DNA from: Ichthyophthirius multifiliis
Taxonomy: Eukaryota > Ciliophora > Oligohymenophorea > Hymenostomatida
NCBI RefSeq assembly: GCF_000220395.1
Contig: NW_004086340.1
Location: 32,216 to 96,215, forward strand
Direction of reading: 5' to 3'
DNA: 64,000 nucleotides
The notes below the pieces were generated by a model. It did not search any database, had not been told where the DNA came from, and was given only the letters and a program-made list of their open reading frames with translations. Of this stretch, positions 27,136-40,000 are shown one piece after another (within the stretch, counting starts at the first letter, position 1; each line of letters begins with the position of its first letter). A program made the position numbers and the translations under genes.

Positions 27136-28446
27136 TCATTTAAAAATTAATCCTAAAGTTTAATCTAAAATATTTTTAACAGAATCATTACCATTTAAAA
27201 AATAACAACTAGTATTTAGTTATGAACTTTTTATAAAATTTACATATTTTTAATATTCATTAATTATAACATCCCAAAAATAAATTTCTGGTATAGGAAT
27301 AGTATTCATTCTTCTAATATAAATTTAATCAATATTAGTATTTAAAAATATAGTTTTTTAAAATAATGAAACTAGATTTTAATTTCTTAAAATTAATGTA
27401 CCTTCTATAATAATTACTTTTTATTTTTTTTTTAGTTTATATTTTTCTATTATATCATTTACATATTTTTCAAATTTAACCCAATTTACACTTTCGTAAA
27501 GTTCCCAATTTCCTCCTAATTCATTGTAAATTTTTTATTTGTCAAAAAACATGTCTTACATTAAAACTTTCGCATTTAAACATATTTATAATTATTAGGA
27601 TAATGTGCTTTTTCCAGCCCTTGTAGCTCCTGATATACCTATTATTAAAACTTATTTTTAATTTTAATTTTTAGGGTATTTAATAGTTGCAAAAACAGCT
27701 TTTTCGTCTTTTATTTAGTCTATATTTTCCACTATAGAATTATCTTGGGTTTTTCTTAGGGTAATATTAACATTTTCTAGTTTAAAATACTCTAATATTG
27801 AATCTTTTATGTATTATAGTTATATTATTTTTTACTCAGGGATACTTATTTTAGCAAATTTCTTAGGATAGTCTTTTTCGCGGCTTACTATTATTTAAAA
27901 AATACCTTTTGGAGGTGATTTATGTTTTTTTATTTCAAGAATTTACAGTATATCAACTTCAGAATTCATTAAAGTATCTATTTATGAATTTATTTAATGA
28001 ATATTTTCATGAATGTTTATATTTTATTATTCAAAGAAATCATTTATGACTATTTTTTTGTATTTTAAATCTTCGAAATAATCGATTAATATTTATTTAT
28101 AATTATTTTCATACGAAGTGTTTTTTTCACTAAAAAGTAATGAAATATATGTTATTAATTCCTAAAACTCTTCTTTTTTTTCTAAATTTTCTATATGTGT
28201 AAGATTTTCGATAAATTATTTTTATTTTTCTAGTATTTTTTTCGAAATATCAAGATTAAAACCATATATTTTTCTTAAATTCTCTATTTTTTTTAACATA
28301 TTAGTCTATATTAGTTCTAAATTGTTTAAAATTTGATAATTTTTTTACTCTATATTAGATATTATATCTGATATTTGGTCTTTTAATTTATTTTTTTATT
28401 CATTTATGTTATTATTTGTTTACAGAAATTATAAAAAATCACTCAT
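27136..28446 (-). CDS. Nicotinamide-riboside-kinase-like P-loop protein with N-terminal coiled-coil extension
   Basis: 436 aa in a single exon, no frame break. Residues 1 to about 200 are helical and coiled-coil-like (QISDIISNIEQKNYQILNNL, LEKKEEFQELITYISLLFSE). The C-terminal ~180 residues resemble NRK1/uridine-kinase-type P-loop kinases: QVLIIGISGATRAGKSTLSQ (Walker A), AKVLMQDMFFDKQ (the QDDFF-like acceptor region), ELYESVNWVKFEKY, KVIIIEGTLILRN (Walker B), IYIRRMN and YFWDVIINEYQKY. NRK phosphorylates nicotinamide riboside to NMN. Here QDDFF is QDMFF, so one acidic residue is missing, and the extension roughly doubles the length of a normal NRK (~200 aa). Substrate is therefore uncertain; 'NRK-like P-loop kinase' is the safe call. 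Confidence 0.65.
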
Positions 28447-28699
28447 ATTTATTGTCTAGTGTTCATTATGGTCTTCAGATTCACATTAAAGGCATATTAA
28501 GCCTTTTTTTTTGCAATTTAGAGTTACACATATTTTTTAATTTTAATTTTAAGGATGATTTTAGCAATTCATTTTTTTTTTTTTATTTAATTAATTTTTG
28601 ATGAAAAAAAAAAAAAAAAAAATCTAAAAACATAAATTTAAAATTTAAATTTATAAATATTATTAATTATTTTTTTTCAATTTTAAAAAAATAAATATT

Positions 28700-29337
28700 T
28701 CATTTAGATGTATATTAAATATTACCATTTAAAAAATCTTTAATAACTAATTTAGCAACATTTTCAGTATTTTTATTTTTGAATTTTTTCGCAGTCTCTA
28801 CATTTTATAAGAACTAAAGATTATTTTTAAAATCAGGAATTTTATATAAAATCAAAAGATTATTTTTATTCACTTTCTTTAAAATTTCTTCAACTATATC
28901 AATTGGCTTTTAAATCTCATCAACTTCAAGAATATTTCTCAAAACATTCTTTTTCTTATTTTCTGTGTCAATAATAACATAACTATATTGAACTAATTAT
29001 AATTCTGCAGTTTAAAAGTTTTATAATTAGTCAAGTAATGTTGATTTTCCTACATAAGGATATCCTAAAACACCTATTTTTAAAAGATTTTGTTATTCAT
29101 TTGAATTTTCATCTTCAATTTAATTTTATACATTTTAAAAAGACTTTAGCAATTCAACAAGAGTTTAAATAGGTAAAATTTAAGTTAGTTTAAAAAATTT
29201 TTATTAGTTTTTAGTATCAGGTATCTCTAAATTTTTCATTTTAGAGGAATAACAAATAACATTATTATCTACTCTTAATTATGTTAACCAAAATTCTAAA
29301 TTATTTCTAAAATAATTTATGATATAAATGAATATAA

Positions 29338-29397
<60 letters not shown>

Positions 29398-30063
29398 ATT
29401 ATATTTGTATATCATATAATTTATTATATTACTATGGAATCAAATCTGCTTTATTTAATACTAAAATCAGCTTTTTTCCTTAATTTTTAATTTATTCTTC
29501 TACATGTGTATTTCTATACATATTAGGATCTCTTGAGTCTAAAAGATATAAAAATACATCAGCTTAGTCTATGAATTATTCTAGATTTTTTTAATAATAT
29601 GTTCCTTATTTTTTTATTAATTCTAAATTAGATACATTTTTTTTTTTCTTTTTAAAAATGCTTTCGTCTTCGAAATGAAATTTAGTCTAATTTGTTTTTT
29701 TAAAATTTTATTCTTCATCATTTTGTTATTCTTATAAGGCTTTTTTTTTCTTTCTTCTTTTTATTGTTATAATAATTCTTATTTTTCTTTTTTCTTCATT
29801 TCTAAATATTCAATTTCTTCAAGCTTGTGAGGATATAAATTTGGTAAGTCAACTTTTTGAGTCATTTCTAATTTTTTTTTTTTATTTTATATATATATTT
29901 ATTTTATTTTACTTTTTTTCATTATTCCTAATGATTTCAATTTTTTAGCTTCTTTATTCATTTTTCTGTTGTGGTCTTTTACCCTTTTTGCTATTTTGTA
30001 TTTTTAAGCACATGTCTTTCTTTTGGATGCTTTATTTCCAGGTTTATTACCAAATTTAGCCAT
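28700..30063 (-). CDS. Nucleostemin/GNL3-like nucleolar GTPase, one frame break
   Basis: About 397 aa in three exons; introns 29868-29912 (45 nt) and 29307-29432 (126 nt, containing a long AT run). The N-terminus NKASKRKTCAQKYKIAKRVK is the basic GNL3/Grn1-type domain (KASKRMTCHKRYKIQKKVRE in vertebrates). Then come the circularly permuted GTPase motifs: DVFLYLLDSRDPN, LVLNKADLIP (G4) and GVLGYPYVGKSTLLDQ (G1). The G3 region VIIDTENKK is degenerate, as in nucleostemin. Proteins of this family act in nucleolar ribosome large-subunit maturation and export. The protein is shorter than vertebrate GNL3 (~550 aa). One frame break lies at an A9 run (29741-29749 on plus), cured by one extra A. The start shares a 242-bp divergent region with the TTC23-like gene. 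Confidence 0.8.
29340..29388. repeat. (AT)n microsatellite within a GNL3 intron
   Basis: About 49 bp of uninterrupted AT dinucleotides inside the 126-nt second intron; it accounts for most of that intron's extra length. Confidence 0.9.
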
Positions 30064-30305
30064 TTTTTTATTTTTCTTTTTAGTTTTTTTTTTTTAATTA
30101 AATTTTTAATTTTAGTTTTAATAAAAATTTAGTTTTTTTGTAAATTAAAAATAAATAAGATTTTATATACAAAAAAATTTATATACCCAAACAAAACAAT
30201 AAAATTAATACAACTTTTTTTGTTTTGTTTTAAATAAGTAATTTTATTTATTTAAAAAATTTAAATTAAAAAAAAAGAAAAAAATATTAATATATAAAAA
30301 ATAAA
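30064..30305. promoter_or_regulatory. Divergent promoter region of the GNL3-like and TTC23-like genes
   Basis: 242 bases between two divergent start codons, so both core promoters must lie here. The sequence is poly-A/T-rich with a patch CCCAAACAAAACAATAAAATT near 30186. No defined element can be named. Confidence 0.5.
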
Positions 30306-31929
30306 ATGAGTAACAAAAGTGACTAAGAAAATGATAATTACGATGATCATAACGATTATGACAATGAAAACGACAATATCAATGATGATCATAATAATTA
30401 AGTAAGTTAAGAACAATAGCAAATTCCCGACTAATAATAAAATTCATAGGAAAATCATAATAATGGTTAATTATAAAAATTTATATAATATGTATATTTT
30501 TTATTTATAATTTAGATAATTAAAATAATAATTAAAATGAATATGATAGTGGTTAAGATGATAATAATAATAATAAAAATTAAAACATATCAGATTAATT
30601 AAGTGAAGAAATAGAAGAGAAAATCAGAGTTTTTGACAGTTTCATAAAAGATAAGAATGAGGAATAAATTTTAAATATAAGAATGCATTAATTAGCATTA
30701 GCTAAAGTAAAAAATAATATAAAAAAATATAAATTAATAAAAAAATAAAAAATAGATTTTAGTATTTACACATAATAAAAATTAATTTAAATTAGTCGAA
30801 GCCCATACTAAATTAGGAATCGCTTATTTAAATTATAAATGTTATGAATAAGCAATAGACCATTTAACAATGAGTTTAAAAAAAAATGGGAGTCTTTTTT
30901 CCTAAGTTAAAGAGTCTAAAATTTACCATTCTGAAATTTTGACATATTTAGGTAAATGTTATTTGGAAATATAAAGTTACGAAGATGCACTTGAATTATT
31001 AACTAAGGCAAACGAAATTTAAATTTAAGTTAAAGGAAATGATGATGTTTAGTCAGTATAAACTTTAAAAGCTATAAGTGATTGCTATGTAAAATTAAAA
31101 GAACATGAAAAATCACTTGAATATTTGTAAAAAGTTTGGTAAATCTCGGAAAACCATTATGGATATAAAAGTGAATAATGTGCAATGGTTTATGTAGACA
31201 TGGCTAAAATTTATGTCCTCTAAAATAATTATAATGAGGCTATTGAATATCAAACTAGAGCTATCGATTTTTTAATTGAATTAGAATATAATAACCCTGA
31301 ATATGTAGCGGAATTATATTAAGTTTTGGGTACTTATTAAGAAAAAAATGAAAAAATAGATGAATAAATAGATAGTCTATAAAAAGTTATATTATAAAAA
31401 ATTATATATTAATATATAAATATATATATAAAAATATATATAGTATAAATATTTTTTATATATATCTTTTAATTTTTAAAGGTTAAGACTTTATTTAAAG
31501 AAATATATGGGTAAAATGATAAAAAAGTAATAAAAGTAAAAAGATAAATTTCTATGATTTTACTTAAAAATAATCAACATTAAGAAGCATTAAATGAATT
31601 ATAAGAAATAGAAGTATTTTTTTTTTTATTTTTATTTTTTTTTATTTTATTCTAATTTTTTTCAAAATTTATAGTAAATGGAAAATAAGGTTTTCGGAGA
31701 AAATTCAGTTTAAATTGCTAAAACTATGAGAATAATTGGTACTGTAATGATATTAAATTAAAATTATTTTGATGCACAAAAGTATTTATCAAAAGCAATT
31801 AAAATATTTGAAGAAAACGGAATGAAAAAGGCTGTTAATGAAATAAAAGAAAAACTAAAAATGGCTAAAGATATTAAAGAAAAGAAATAGGCTCCTGCTA
31901 TGGATTATGGAGTAGCTGACTATTAATGA
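30306..31929 (+). CDS. TPR protein, TTC23-like
   Basis: 455 aa in five exons; introns 30466-30515 (50 nt), 30707-30755 (49), 31386-31481 (96) and 31614-31674 (61). Residues 1 to about 70 are acidic and Asp/Asn/Gln-rich. Then tetratricopeptide repeats follow, e.g. LVEAHTKLGIAYLNYKCYEQ, ILTYLGKCYLEIQSYEDALE, CAMVYVDMAKIYVLQNNYNE and AKTMRIIGTVMILNQNYFDA. The combination of a conserved first block (KLVEAHTKLGIAY) and repeats spaced at ~42 residues resembles TTC23/TTC23L, a ciliary-base TPR protein in animals. Kinesin-light-chain-like TPR proteins are the main alternative. The C-terminus is basic then ends QAPAMDYGVADYQ. Intron phases agree throughout and there is no frame break. Confidence 0.65.
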
Positions 31930-32492
31930 AATAAGAATATATAAATAAAATTATAAATAAATATAAAATTTATATATATATAGATATATATATACATATA
32001 TATTTATATTTGCATATTATTTTTTTTTAAATTACCTAAATTTAAATAAGAAATATTTTTTTTTATCCCTTTTATTTTTGTATTTTGTTTTATTATAAAA
32101 ATATCTTGTAATATTTAATAAATATATATTTTCTAATAATTATATATAAATATAATTAGTATTTTTTTTTTAATAATTAATTTTTTAAATTTATATAACT
32201 TTTTTTCTTTATATTTTTAAATCAAATTTTTAGTTTTTTTTTTTATGTGATTTGTTAATAAATAATTGATTAAATAAACTTTATTAGTAAATACTAATCT
32301 AAAATAAAATATTGAGATTTATATATATTATAAAAAAAATAAAAAAAATATTTTTTTACTTTTTAAATATATATTTATATTAAAAATAACATTAATAGAA
32401 TTTTTACTATAAATAATTAAAAAAATAAAATAAAAATTATTAAAATAAATTATAATAAAAAATATTTCGTTTCAAATATTAAATTATAATAA
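31930..32492. other. AT-rich intergenic region
   Basis: 563 bases with TA-rich and poly-T segments, between two plus-strand genes. Nothing recognisable. Confidence 0.6.
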
Positions 32493-34816
32493 ATGTTTAA
32501 TTCTTATTCGAATACTTAATAAAGTCGAAAAAATAGTTATTATTCAAATTAAAATTTTGATAATTTAAATAAATATTCAAATCCACTTTTTTAAAATGCA
32601 GCAAGTAGTTTATTAGCAAATAATTTTAATAATTAAGAAACATCAAAATAATTAAATAATATTTTTTCTAATTAATATATTAATTTATAAGATAATAATA
32701 ACTAATATAAAAATACTTAAGCAAAATTATCTAAACCGAATTATGATTTTTAAAACGACTTTTTATATTAAAATGTGATAAATTAAAATTAACATATGCT
32801 TAAATTAGAACGAGAAAAAAACGAAAAGCTAAAACCTTAAAAAGAAAAAAAGATGCTAAAAGTTATATACGAATAAATAAATAATTAAAATAAACTTTTG
32901 GAAAATTTATAATAAAAATTAAGCTAAAAAGAAGTAAATTCCTACTAAGATGATATTATATAATAACTAAAAATTTAATAATTACAAAGAGAAATGGAAA
33001 CAAGTAGATAATTAAGATTATTAAAATAAGAAATTTCTTAACTATAAAATTAACCAATTAACTAGTATTATAATCAATAATTAATTTATTAAGAAAATAA
33101 ATAAGCAGAAACTATGATGATGTTTATGATGTTAATGATGAATAATAAAAACTAGTCTTAATAATTGTAATAATAATAATAATTTTAATAATAAAATATA
33201 TAAAAAAATAATTATAATGAAGATTTAACATCAAATAAACTTGAAAAAATTATTTTTTAAACTCTAAAAGAAAAAGCCTTAAAAGATATATTATAAAAAG
33301 ATAAAGATATCTAAAATTAAATTTAAAATAATTACTAAAGTTCTTAAAAAAATATAAATAGTAGTAATAATACAATAAACTCATTAAAATCTATAACTGA
33401 TAAACTTGAATACAATAAAAATAGAAGTAAATCAAACGTAAATAATTAAAGCTAATATAATCAAACAACTTAAAGTTAATTAAAACATAAAAAAAATAAA
33501 AAATAAAGAGATAAAAAACCTAAAAGTGCTAATTATGAAAATAATCTTAAAAATGCAAAAAAATGTTTCAGAGCTATTTATTTTATATTCACACTTTTGA
33601 AAGAATAAAAATTAACATAAAATTAAATGAAAGAAAATTATATTTCTTCGATTAAAAATAGAAAATTAGATTAAGAAAATTAAATTTATAATTGGCTTTA
33701 AAATGCTTGCGAAAAATTATTTGTAAAATTAAAAGATTCGTCAAAATAAGATTAAGATATATCAGAAACAAATATTAAAAAGTTAGGAAAAAAGAAATAA
33801 GAATAATTATTTACTGAGTATATTAGAGATTGTAATTTAATTGTAGAAGAAATGAGTATATAAGTAAAATTAAAGTTTTAAAATGAAATAAAAGAATTTG
33901 TATCTGAAAACTTTTATGATTATTCTTATATTGCATTCGAGGAAGTAATAATATAATTTATAAAATATAAAATAAATGATAAATAAATTATATATATATA
34001 TTTACTAATTTATATAATAAATATAAATATATATTTATATATTTATATATTTTTATATTTTTATTTATATTTATTTTTAATTTATTTATATCACATATAT
34101 ATATAATTTTATCTTTTTTTCTACATATATATTTTTTTTATATATTTATTTTTTATTTTTATTTTTTTTATTTTTAGTTTTTTTTTTAATTCGAAATAAT
34201 GAGAATTTAATTTCATGAAAAATTTTTATATTTAATTGGTATAGATTAGGATAAAAATTCATAAACATTTATTATGATTATAATAATATATATTTTTATA
34301 AAAAATTTAATTACAAAAATACTTATATAACCTTGGAATGCTTAAAATTAATAATAAAAATCTAAACTTATTACAAAAAATTAAAACACTTAAAAAAAAG
34401 TTTAATTCTATCTTCTATTATATATATTTGCTGTATGTAAATATTATAGGAAAATACTGTTTAAATATAATAAAATTAAGATTTATTATAAAAAGTTAAT
34501 TACAATAAATTAAACTATCGTAGTTTCAAATGATGACAATATATAAATTTAACCAGAATAAGGAACTAATGAATAATTATTAACTGGACTTTTAAAAACA
34601 GATTAATTGTAAAGCTTTTTTAATTTAAATAATTAATGGATAATTTCTTTTAAATAAAAAATTATTTAATTTGCTGAAAATATAAGAATTTAATGTGATG
34701 AATATAGGTAGGAAGTTCTTAAATTAAGAAAAGAAGCTTTAATGGAAAAAGCTTCAGATTATTAAAAGGATATTCCCGAAAAATTAAGAAATTGTAAACC
34801 AAAAGATAATGAATGA
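32493..34816 (+). CDS. Q/N-rich hypothetical protein with coiled coil
   Basis: Exon 1 (32493-33944) is 484 codons. An intron is placed at 33945-34177 (233 nt, TA/T-rich), and the remainder is open to TGA at 34814-34816, giving about 697 aa if no further intron exists. The N-terminal half is Asn/Gln/Tyr-rich with a central coiled coil (LEREKNEKLKPQKEKKML, QREMETSRQLRLLKQEISQL) and a Met-rich patch. A lysine-rich linker precedes a helical, conserved-looking segment (NAKKCFRAIYFIFTLLKEQK, LFTEYIRDCNLIVEEMSIQ, EFVSENFYDYSYIAFEE). The last 100 residues look coding (QWIISFKQKIIQFAENIRIQ, EVLKLRKEALMEKASDYQ). The stretch 34240-34500 is of poor quality and probably hides one or more introns. No family recognised. 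Confidence 0.65.
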
Positions 34817-35068
34817 GTTTTCCTTTTATATTAATTAATATATTTATTTATTTATTTAATTATTTATATTTTTATCTATTTAATTTTATTTTAATTTTTA
34901 TTTTTATAAATATTTTTTTTTTAATTTATATATATTTTTTTAAAAATAGACTTTTCTTTTTTTTTCTTTTTTTAGATATAAAAATTTTATTTTTTTCATA
35001 ATCTTAAATTAAAAAAGTTAAAATTATAAAACCTTTAATAAATAATTTTTCTAAATTATAAAAAAATA

Positions 35069-36579
35069 ATGTAAAATCTTAAAAAAGCTACTATAATTAC
35101 AGGTTCTTTAGCTGCCTTTGGTGCATTATCTTATTATTTCTTTGATAAATATAATTAAAATAAATCTTTAAATTCATGTAATTCTAGTTCAGTTAGTGGT
35201 TAATAAACTCTTACAAAAGAAGTCATGATGAAGACTTTAAAATCTTTAAAGAAGGAGTTATTTGCTTCAGCTCTTTAAATTTCAATGATGGTCTAATAAA
35301 TAAAATAATAAGCTGGAGGAAAATTAAATTTTGACATGAAAGAATTTATTTACTCATACCGTAAATAAAAAAAAAAGAACATAAAAATATATATAATTAA
35401 TTTTTTATAAAAAAAGCTGCAATTACTTAAGAAATAGCCAATAGTGAAAATAAAGCCTATTAAAAAAATGGAATTACATAAGAAATCTTTTAATGGAATT
35501 GCGAAAATACATATAAAAATGATAAGTAAAATAAAATTTTATTTATTTATTAATTTTTGAAAAAAAAAAAAAAAAGATAAATATAAGAAATATAAGAAGA
35601 ACTAAAAAAGATGTTCGATTAAGCAGTTTTAGGATATCCACCTGATGCTAAAACCGAAATTCCCGAATTTTTGACTTCATAGAAACTTCTCGAAATTATA
35701 GAAAAAATTATGAGATAAACTACAAAATCTATGTAATAGAAATTTCTAGAAATGAAATAATAACATGGTTAATTAAATTTAAATGATCCTCGTATTATTT
35801 AGTAAATGTCATCATTAAAATTAGAAGATATTAAGTAAAATATATATACATATATATATGATTATTTTTAATTTTTAATAAGAAATGAAATTCTTTAATA
35901 ATATGGTTTAGATGATTTTGATGATCCGTCAACTAAAATATTGCAATATGCTACTTAAAAATATAATATGTAAGATTAATAATTCAGTATGAAAATGGCT
36001 ACTTTAGAACTCAAGCATAGAAAGTCTATGGAAACTATTATGGCTAATCCTGAATTCGAAAGTGCTGTTGATAAAATTTTCGATGAAAATATCCCAGAAA
36101 GTTCTTTCGGTTAAATGGGTGAAATGTTTGCTGGTATGATGGTAAATTAAAATTTATTTTTAATTTAATTTAATTTTATTATTTTTTTTATTTAGAAAAA
36201 CAATTAAAAAAATGTTAATTAATAATAATAAGCTTCTGAAATAAAAGCAGCTGAATAATAAAAATAAGAAAGTGTTTAAATAGTTATAGATGAAAAAACT
36301 GAAGTTGTTTAAGAATAAGTGGAAAATGTTTAAGAAAAAGTAGAAAATATTAAAGAATAAATAAATATTAATAAATAAGAAAAAGAAGAAAATATTGAAG
36401 TTTAAAAAGATGAAAATAATAAAGTAGAAAGTATTGAAAAATAAAGTAAAAATAATGTAAATCAAAATAATAAAGATTAAGAGGATATTCCTTAATAACT
36501 TAATGAAAATTAATCATAAAAGTAAGAATAATAATAAAATATTGATAAAGTATTATAAAATGAAGATATTATAGCTTGA
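35069..36579 (+). CDS. Single-pass membrane protein with glutamine-rich acidic tail, hypothetical
   Basis: 433 aa in five exons; introns 35361-35416, 35526-35576, 35835-35882 and 36142-36195 (48-56 nt). Lengths sum to 434 codons exactly. Residues 7-25 (TIITGSLAAFGALSYYFF) form one transmembrane helix or signal anchor right after a basic N-terminus. A globular region follows (EVMMKTLKSLKKELFASALQ, FDQAVLGYPPDAKTEIPEFL, TLELKHRKSMETIMANPEFE, FGQMGEMFAGMM). The last ~120 residues are Glu/Gln/Val/Asn-rich (EKTEVVQEQVENVQEKVEN). The topology suggests a mitochondrial-outer-membrane or ER anchor with a cytosolic domain, but this is inference. No family recognised. The gene is convergent with the large minus-strand gene ending at 37023. 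Confidence 0.7.
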
Positions 36580-36797
36580 AATAGAAAAAAAAAAAAATTA
36601 TTATAAAATTATTTTCTGAAAATAAATAAATATAAATATATATATATAAATTAATAACAATTTAATATATAAATAAAAGAAATCATAATTTTTTTTATTT
36701 TATATTTTTGTATTATCTTAATTTTTTTGATTATAAATATTTTTAAATGATTTAAAGAATTTGTTTTTTAGTATATAAATTAAATACATAAATTAAT

Positions 36798-36859
<62 letters not shown>

Positions 36860-37022
36860 TGTATATATATATACTTAATAATTAATTATTATAATAAACT
36901 TATTTTTATCTTTATTTAAATAAACAAACAAATATTTAATATATTTTTTTTGTATTTATATATATATTTAATTTTTTAAATAATTTTTTTATATTTATTA
37001 AAATATTCCTATTTTATCTTTT
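36580..37022. other. Convergent 3' spacer with (AT)n run
   Basis: 443 bases between two converging genes. It holds a long AT dinucleotide run at about 36795-36856; otherwise AT-rich and empty. Confidence 0.7.
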
Positions 37023-40000
37023 TCACTTAAAATAATCTAGAACTTTTTAAACAATTTAACTAGATGAGTACTCTCCATTTTCTTATATTTACGAAAAGTT
37101 AGATTTTATATGTATTTATTATATATTTTATACAAAATCAACTAGTTCTTTACTATTTAAATAAGGTTTATATTTAAATACCTCAAGTAAGCAAATAAGT
37201 ATCTTTTTTTTATAATAAATATAAAAATAATATATAATTTTATGATATTTACATTTTTATCTATAATATTAATATTTTTATGAGTAAGTATTTTAGTTAA
37301 AAACAAAGAAAATTTAGCTGGAGGATATTTAGAAAGTACAAAAAGTCTTTAAACTAAATTATGAATAAATACATGTATTTAATCCTCTGTAGTTTATTCG
37401 TAATCTTAAAGGAATATTTTTTTCCATAAATCTTTATAATCTTTATCATTATCTTATATAATTGTATTTTTTTCATTATCTCTACTTTAAAGCCCTTAAA
37501 AATTAATATATATATATAATATTTATATTTTTATTTTAATAAATTATATATGATTTTTTTTTTTACAATTTAAAAATAAATCAAATCTATTATCACATTC
37601 GTTTATGGCTTCTAATGCTTATTTTCTAAGTTTATCTTCTTACTAGGTCATTATTTTTTCATTATATCCTTCTTCTTGTAAGACTTTTAAAATTTTAAGT
37701 GTATTTTCCATTTCGTAGTCAGATAATTTTTATCCTTCTCTCCATACTTCTTATTCAATTAAAGTAATAATTTAATTGTTTTTAGTATTTAATGTTTATT
37801 TGCTTATTAATTCAGGCGCAATACCCCATTCTTTAAATTCTTTGTTAGCCCTTAAATGTACTTCAGTGCTATTAATAATCGCAGAATCGAAAAATTATAC
37901 AAATTCAAACACTAAATCGTTTACTTACATATCTTAAAATTCTTATAAACAACTAAATTTGAAGTTATTTAACGTATCCTTATCTTATTAAGATAATTAA
38001 CCAAAAGTTAGGTTTGTGGGATTTTCAGGAGTTATTAAAGTGTTTTCTTACCATTATTTTAAGTATTTGATTTCTGAATCTTTTAATAGTTTATTTTAGG
38101 CTAATTTTGATAATATGTTAGTCTTTATAAGTTTTTATTCGGCACGGATTCTTTTTATTTTTAAACATTAAGAAAGATCTTTATTTGATATTATATAGTC
38201 CTAAAGATTTTTATTATAAATAAATATATTATTAATATATTGTTTTATTTACGCGATCTTTTTCTAAATCATATTTAATAAATAATTTATCTTAAAATAA
38301 TTATTTTTAATCAAACTAAACATCAATATATATATTTGCTGTATTTGTTAATTAAAAAAAAAAAAAGAAAAAGTTAAAGTTAAAGTAAATATATAAATAA
38401 TAATTATTTTAAGTTTTTACTTTATCCTTATAAAAGAATATCTAATTTAGTATTTTCTTCATTAAATTTCTAAAGATACTTCAAAAGTTATTTTTAGAAA
38501 AGTGTTTTTTATTAATTCAAACTATTGTCTTGTATAAATGCCTAATAATTTATAAAAAATAAATTTAATAAAAACTAAAATATAAATATATCTATTACCT
38601 TATTAATATTTTTTAAATATTTCTTTAATTTTTACAAAGTTAGCATGAGCTAATTAAAGAATTTGATTTTTTTAGTAAGCCTTCTTAGAAAAATACTCTA
38701 AATACTACTAACAGAATAGAGAAGCAGTTTGATTTTTATTTTCTATATATTAAAAATATTTATGAGGATCCTTTGGTGCATATTTAAGATTTTCCTATTA
38801 TTAATTACTATTTTAATTAAGATGATTTTAAATAATAACATCTATGAACTCAAACTAATTCAATAGTTATATTATTTATGTATTATTCATTTATTTTTTC
38901 AACTCATAATTAAAATTTAATAAATTAGCTACATACATAGTTTCTTCACTAATATTAGAATTCTCCCCATTATATAGTAATTAAGTTTTATCATTCATAA
39001 AATACTCCTTTTCCCAATTAATTGAATATTTCAATGTTTTCTAAACCTCAGAAGGTCTAATTTATGATCTAATCTCTTTTTTTTTAGGAATATTAAAAGC
39101 ACTAGTGCTTCCTAAATTACATGCTGAAGCTACTGTAGCACTTAAAACATTTTGAGTATGAGATAATTAGCAAATATTAGAAATCCCATATTAATTAGTT
39201 AACAATTCTTTCCATTAAGGAAAATCAATATAGTTTTATTCATTTAAAAAAGCATAATTAAAAAAAATATCTAAATTATTATTATTTTCTTTATTATTAT
39301 TAATTTATTATTTTTCTGAAATTAAGTCTATTGATAGTCTTTTTCCAATCCATTTTTACGAAGCACAAAATTCAATTTATTCTTTTTATTGTGAAATATT
39401 TAGTTTTTTCAATGAGTGGTCTTTTAGTAATTAAAGGAAGGTTTTTTTGAATAACTTTTATGTTTCTTCATCTAGATTTTTTTTTTCGTTTTCTTATAAA
39501 ACTTCCTTATAATCTAAAGATAGGCTATAAAGTAAATATTTTACATGCATTAAATCACTTAAAGAGACTTATAGGAATTTTCTACCATATGTTAAGTGTA
39601 TTATTTGTAAAAACTTCTCCTTTATATAGGTCATTTTAAAACTTTAGTTGTCGATCTTTTAAGATAATATGACTAAATCATCAATTAAGTCTTAGTATAT
39701 ATTGCTTCTGGTTAATTTAATTAGTTTATGGAATTTCTCTTTATTTTAATTAATCATAAGAGTCCCATTTTAATCTAAATGCATATAATTTAAGACATTA
39801 ATGAATTCAACTTGAACATTTTAGAGTCTTTTTTTCATGAGTTTCTCTAATACATTATATTCGACGCTGTTTTCGCCTGAATCTAAATAACCAAAATCTG
39901 AAGAAGTAATAAATATGCATTTTTGGACAATATTTTGCTAATTATCATAAGCTAAAGTTAAGAAATCAGGCTAAATTTCTTTAATATTAATATTTTAAAG

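Noticed and set aside
38540-38640. Frame break in the 1569-aa gene near 38.6 kb
   Set aside because: Using the upstream donor at 38635 gives a 94-nt intron that joins the exons in phase, and the whole gene is then a multiple of three.
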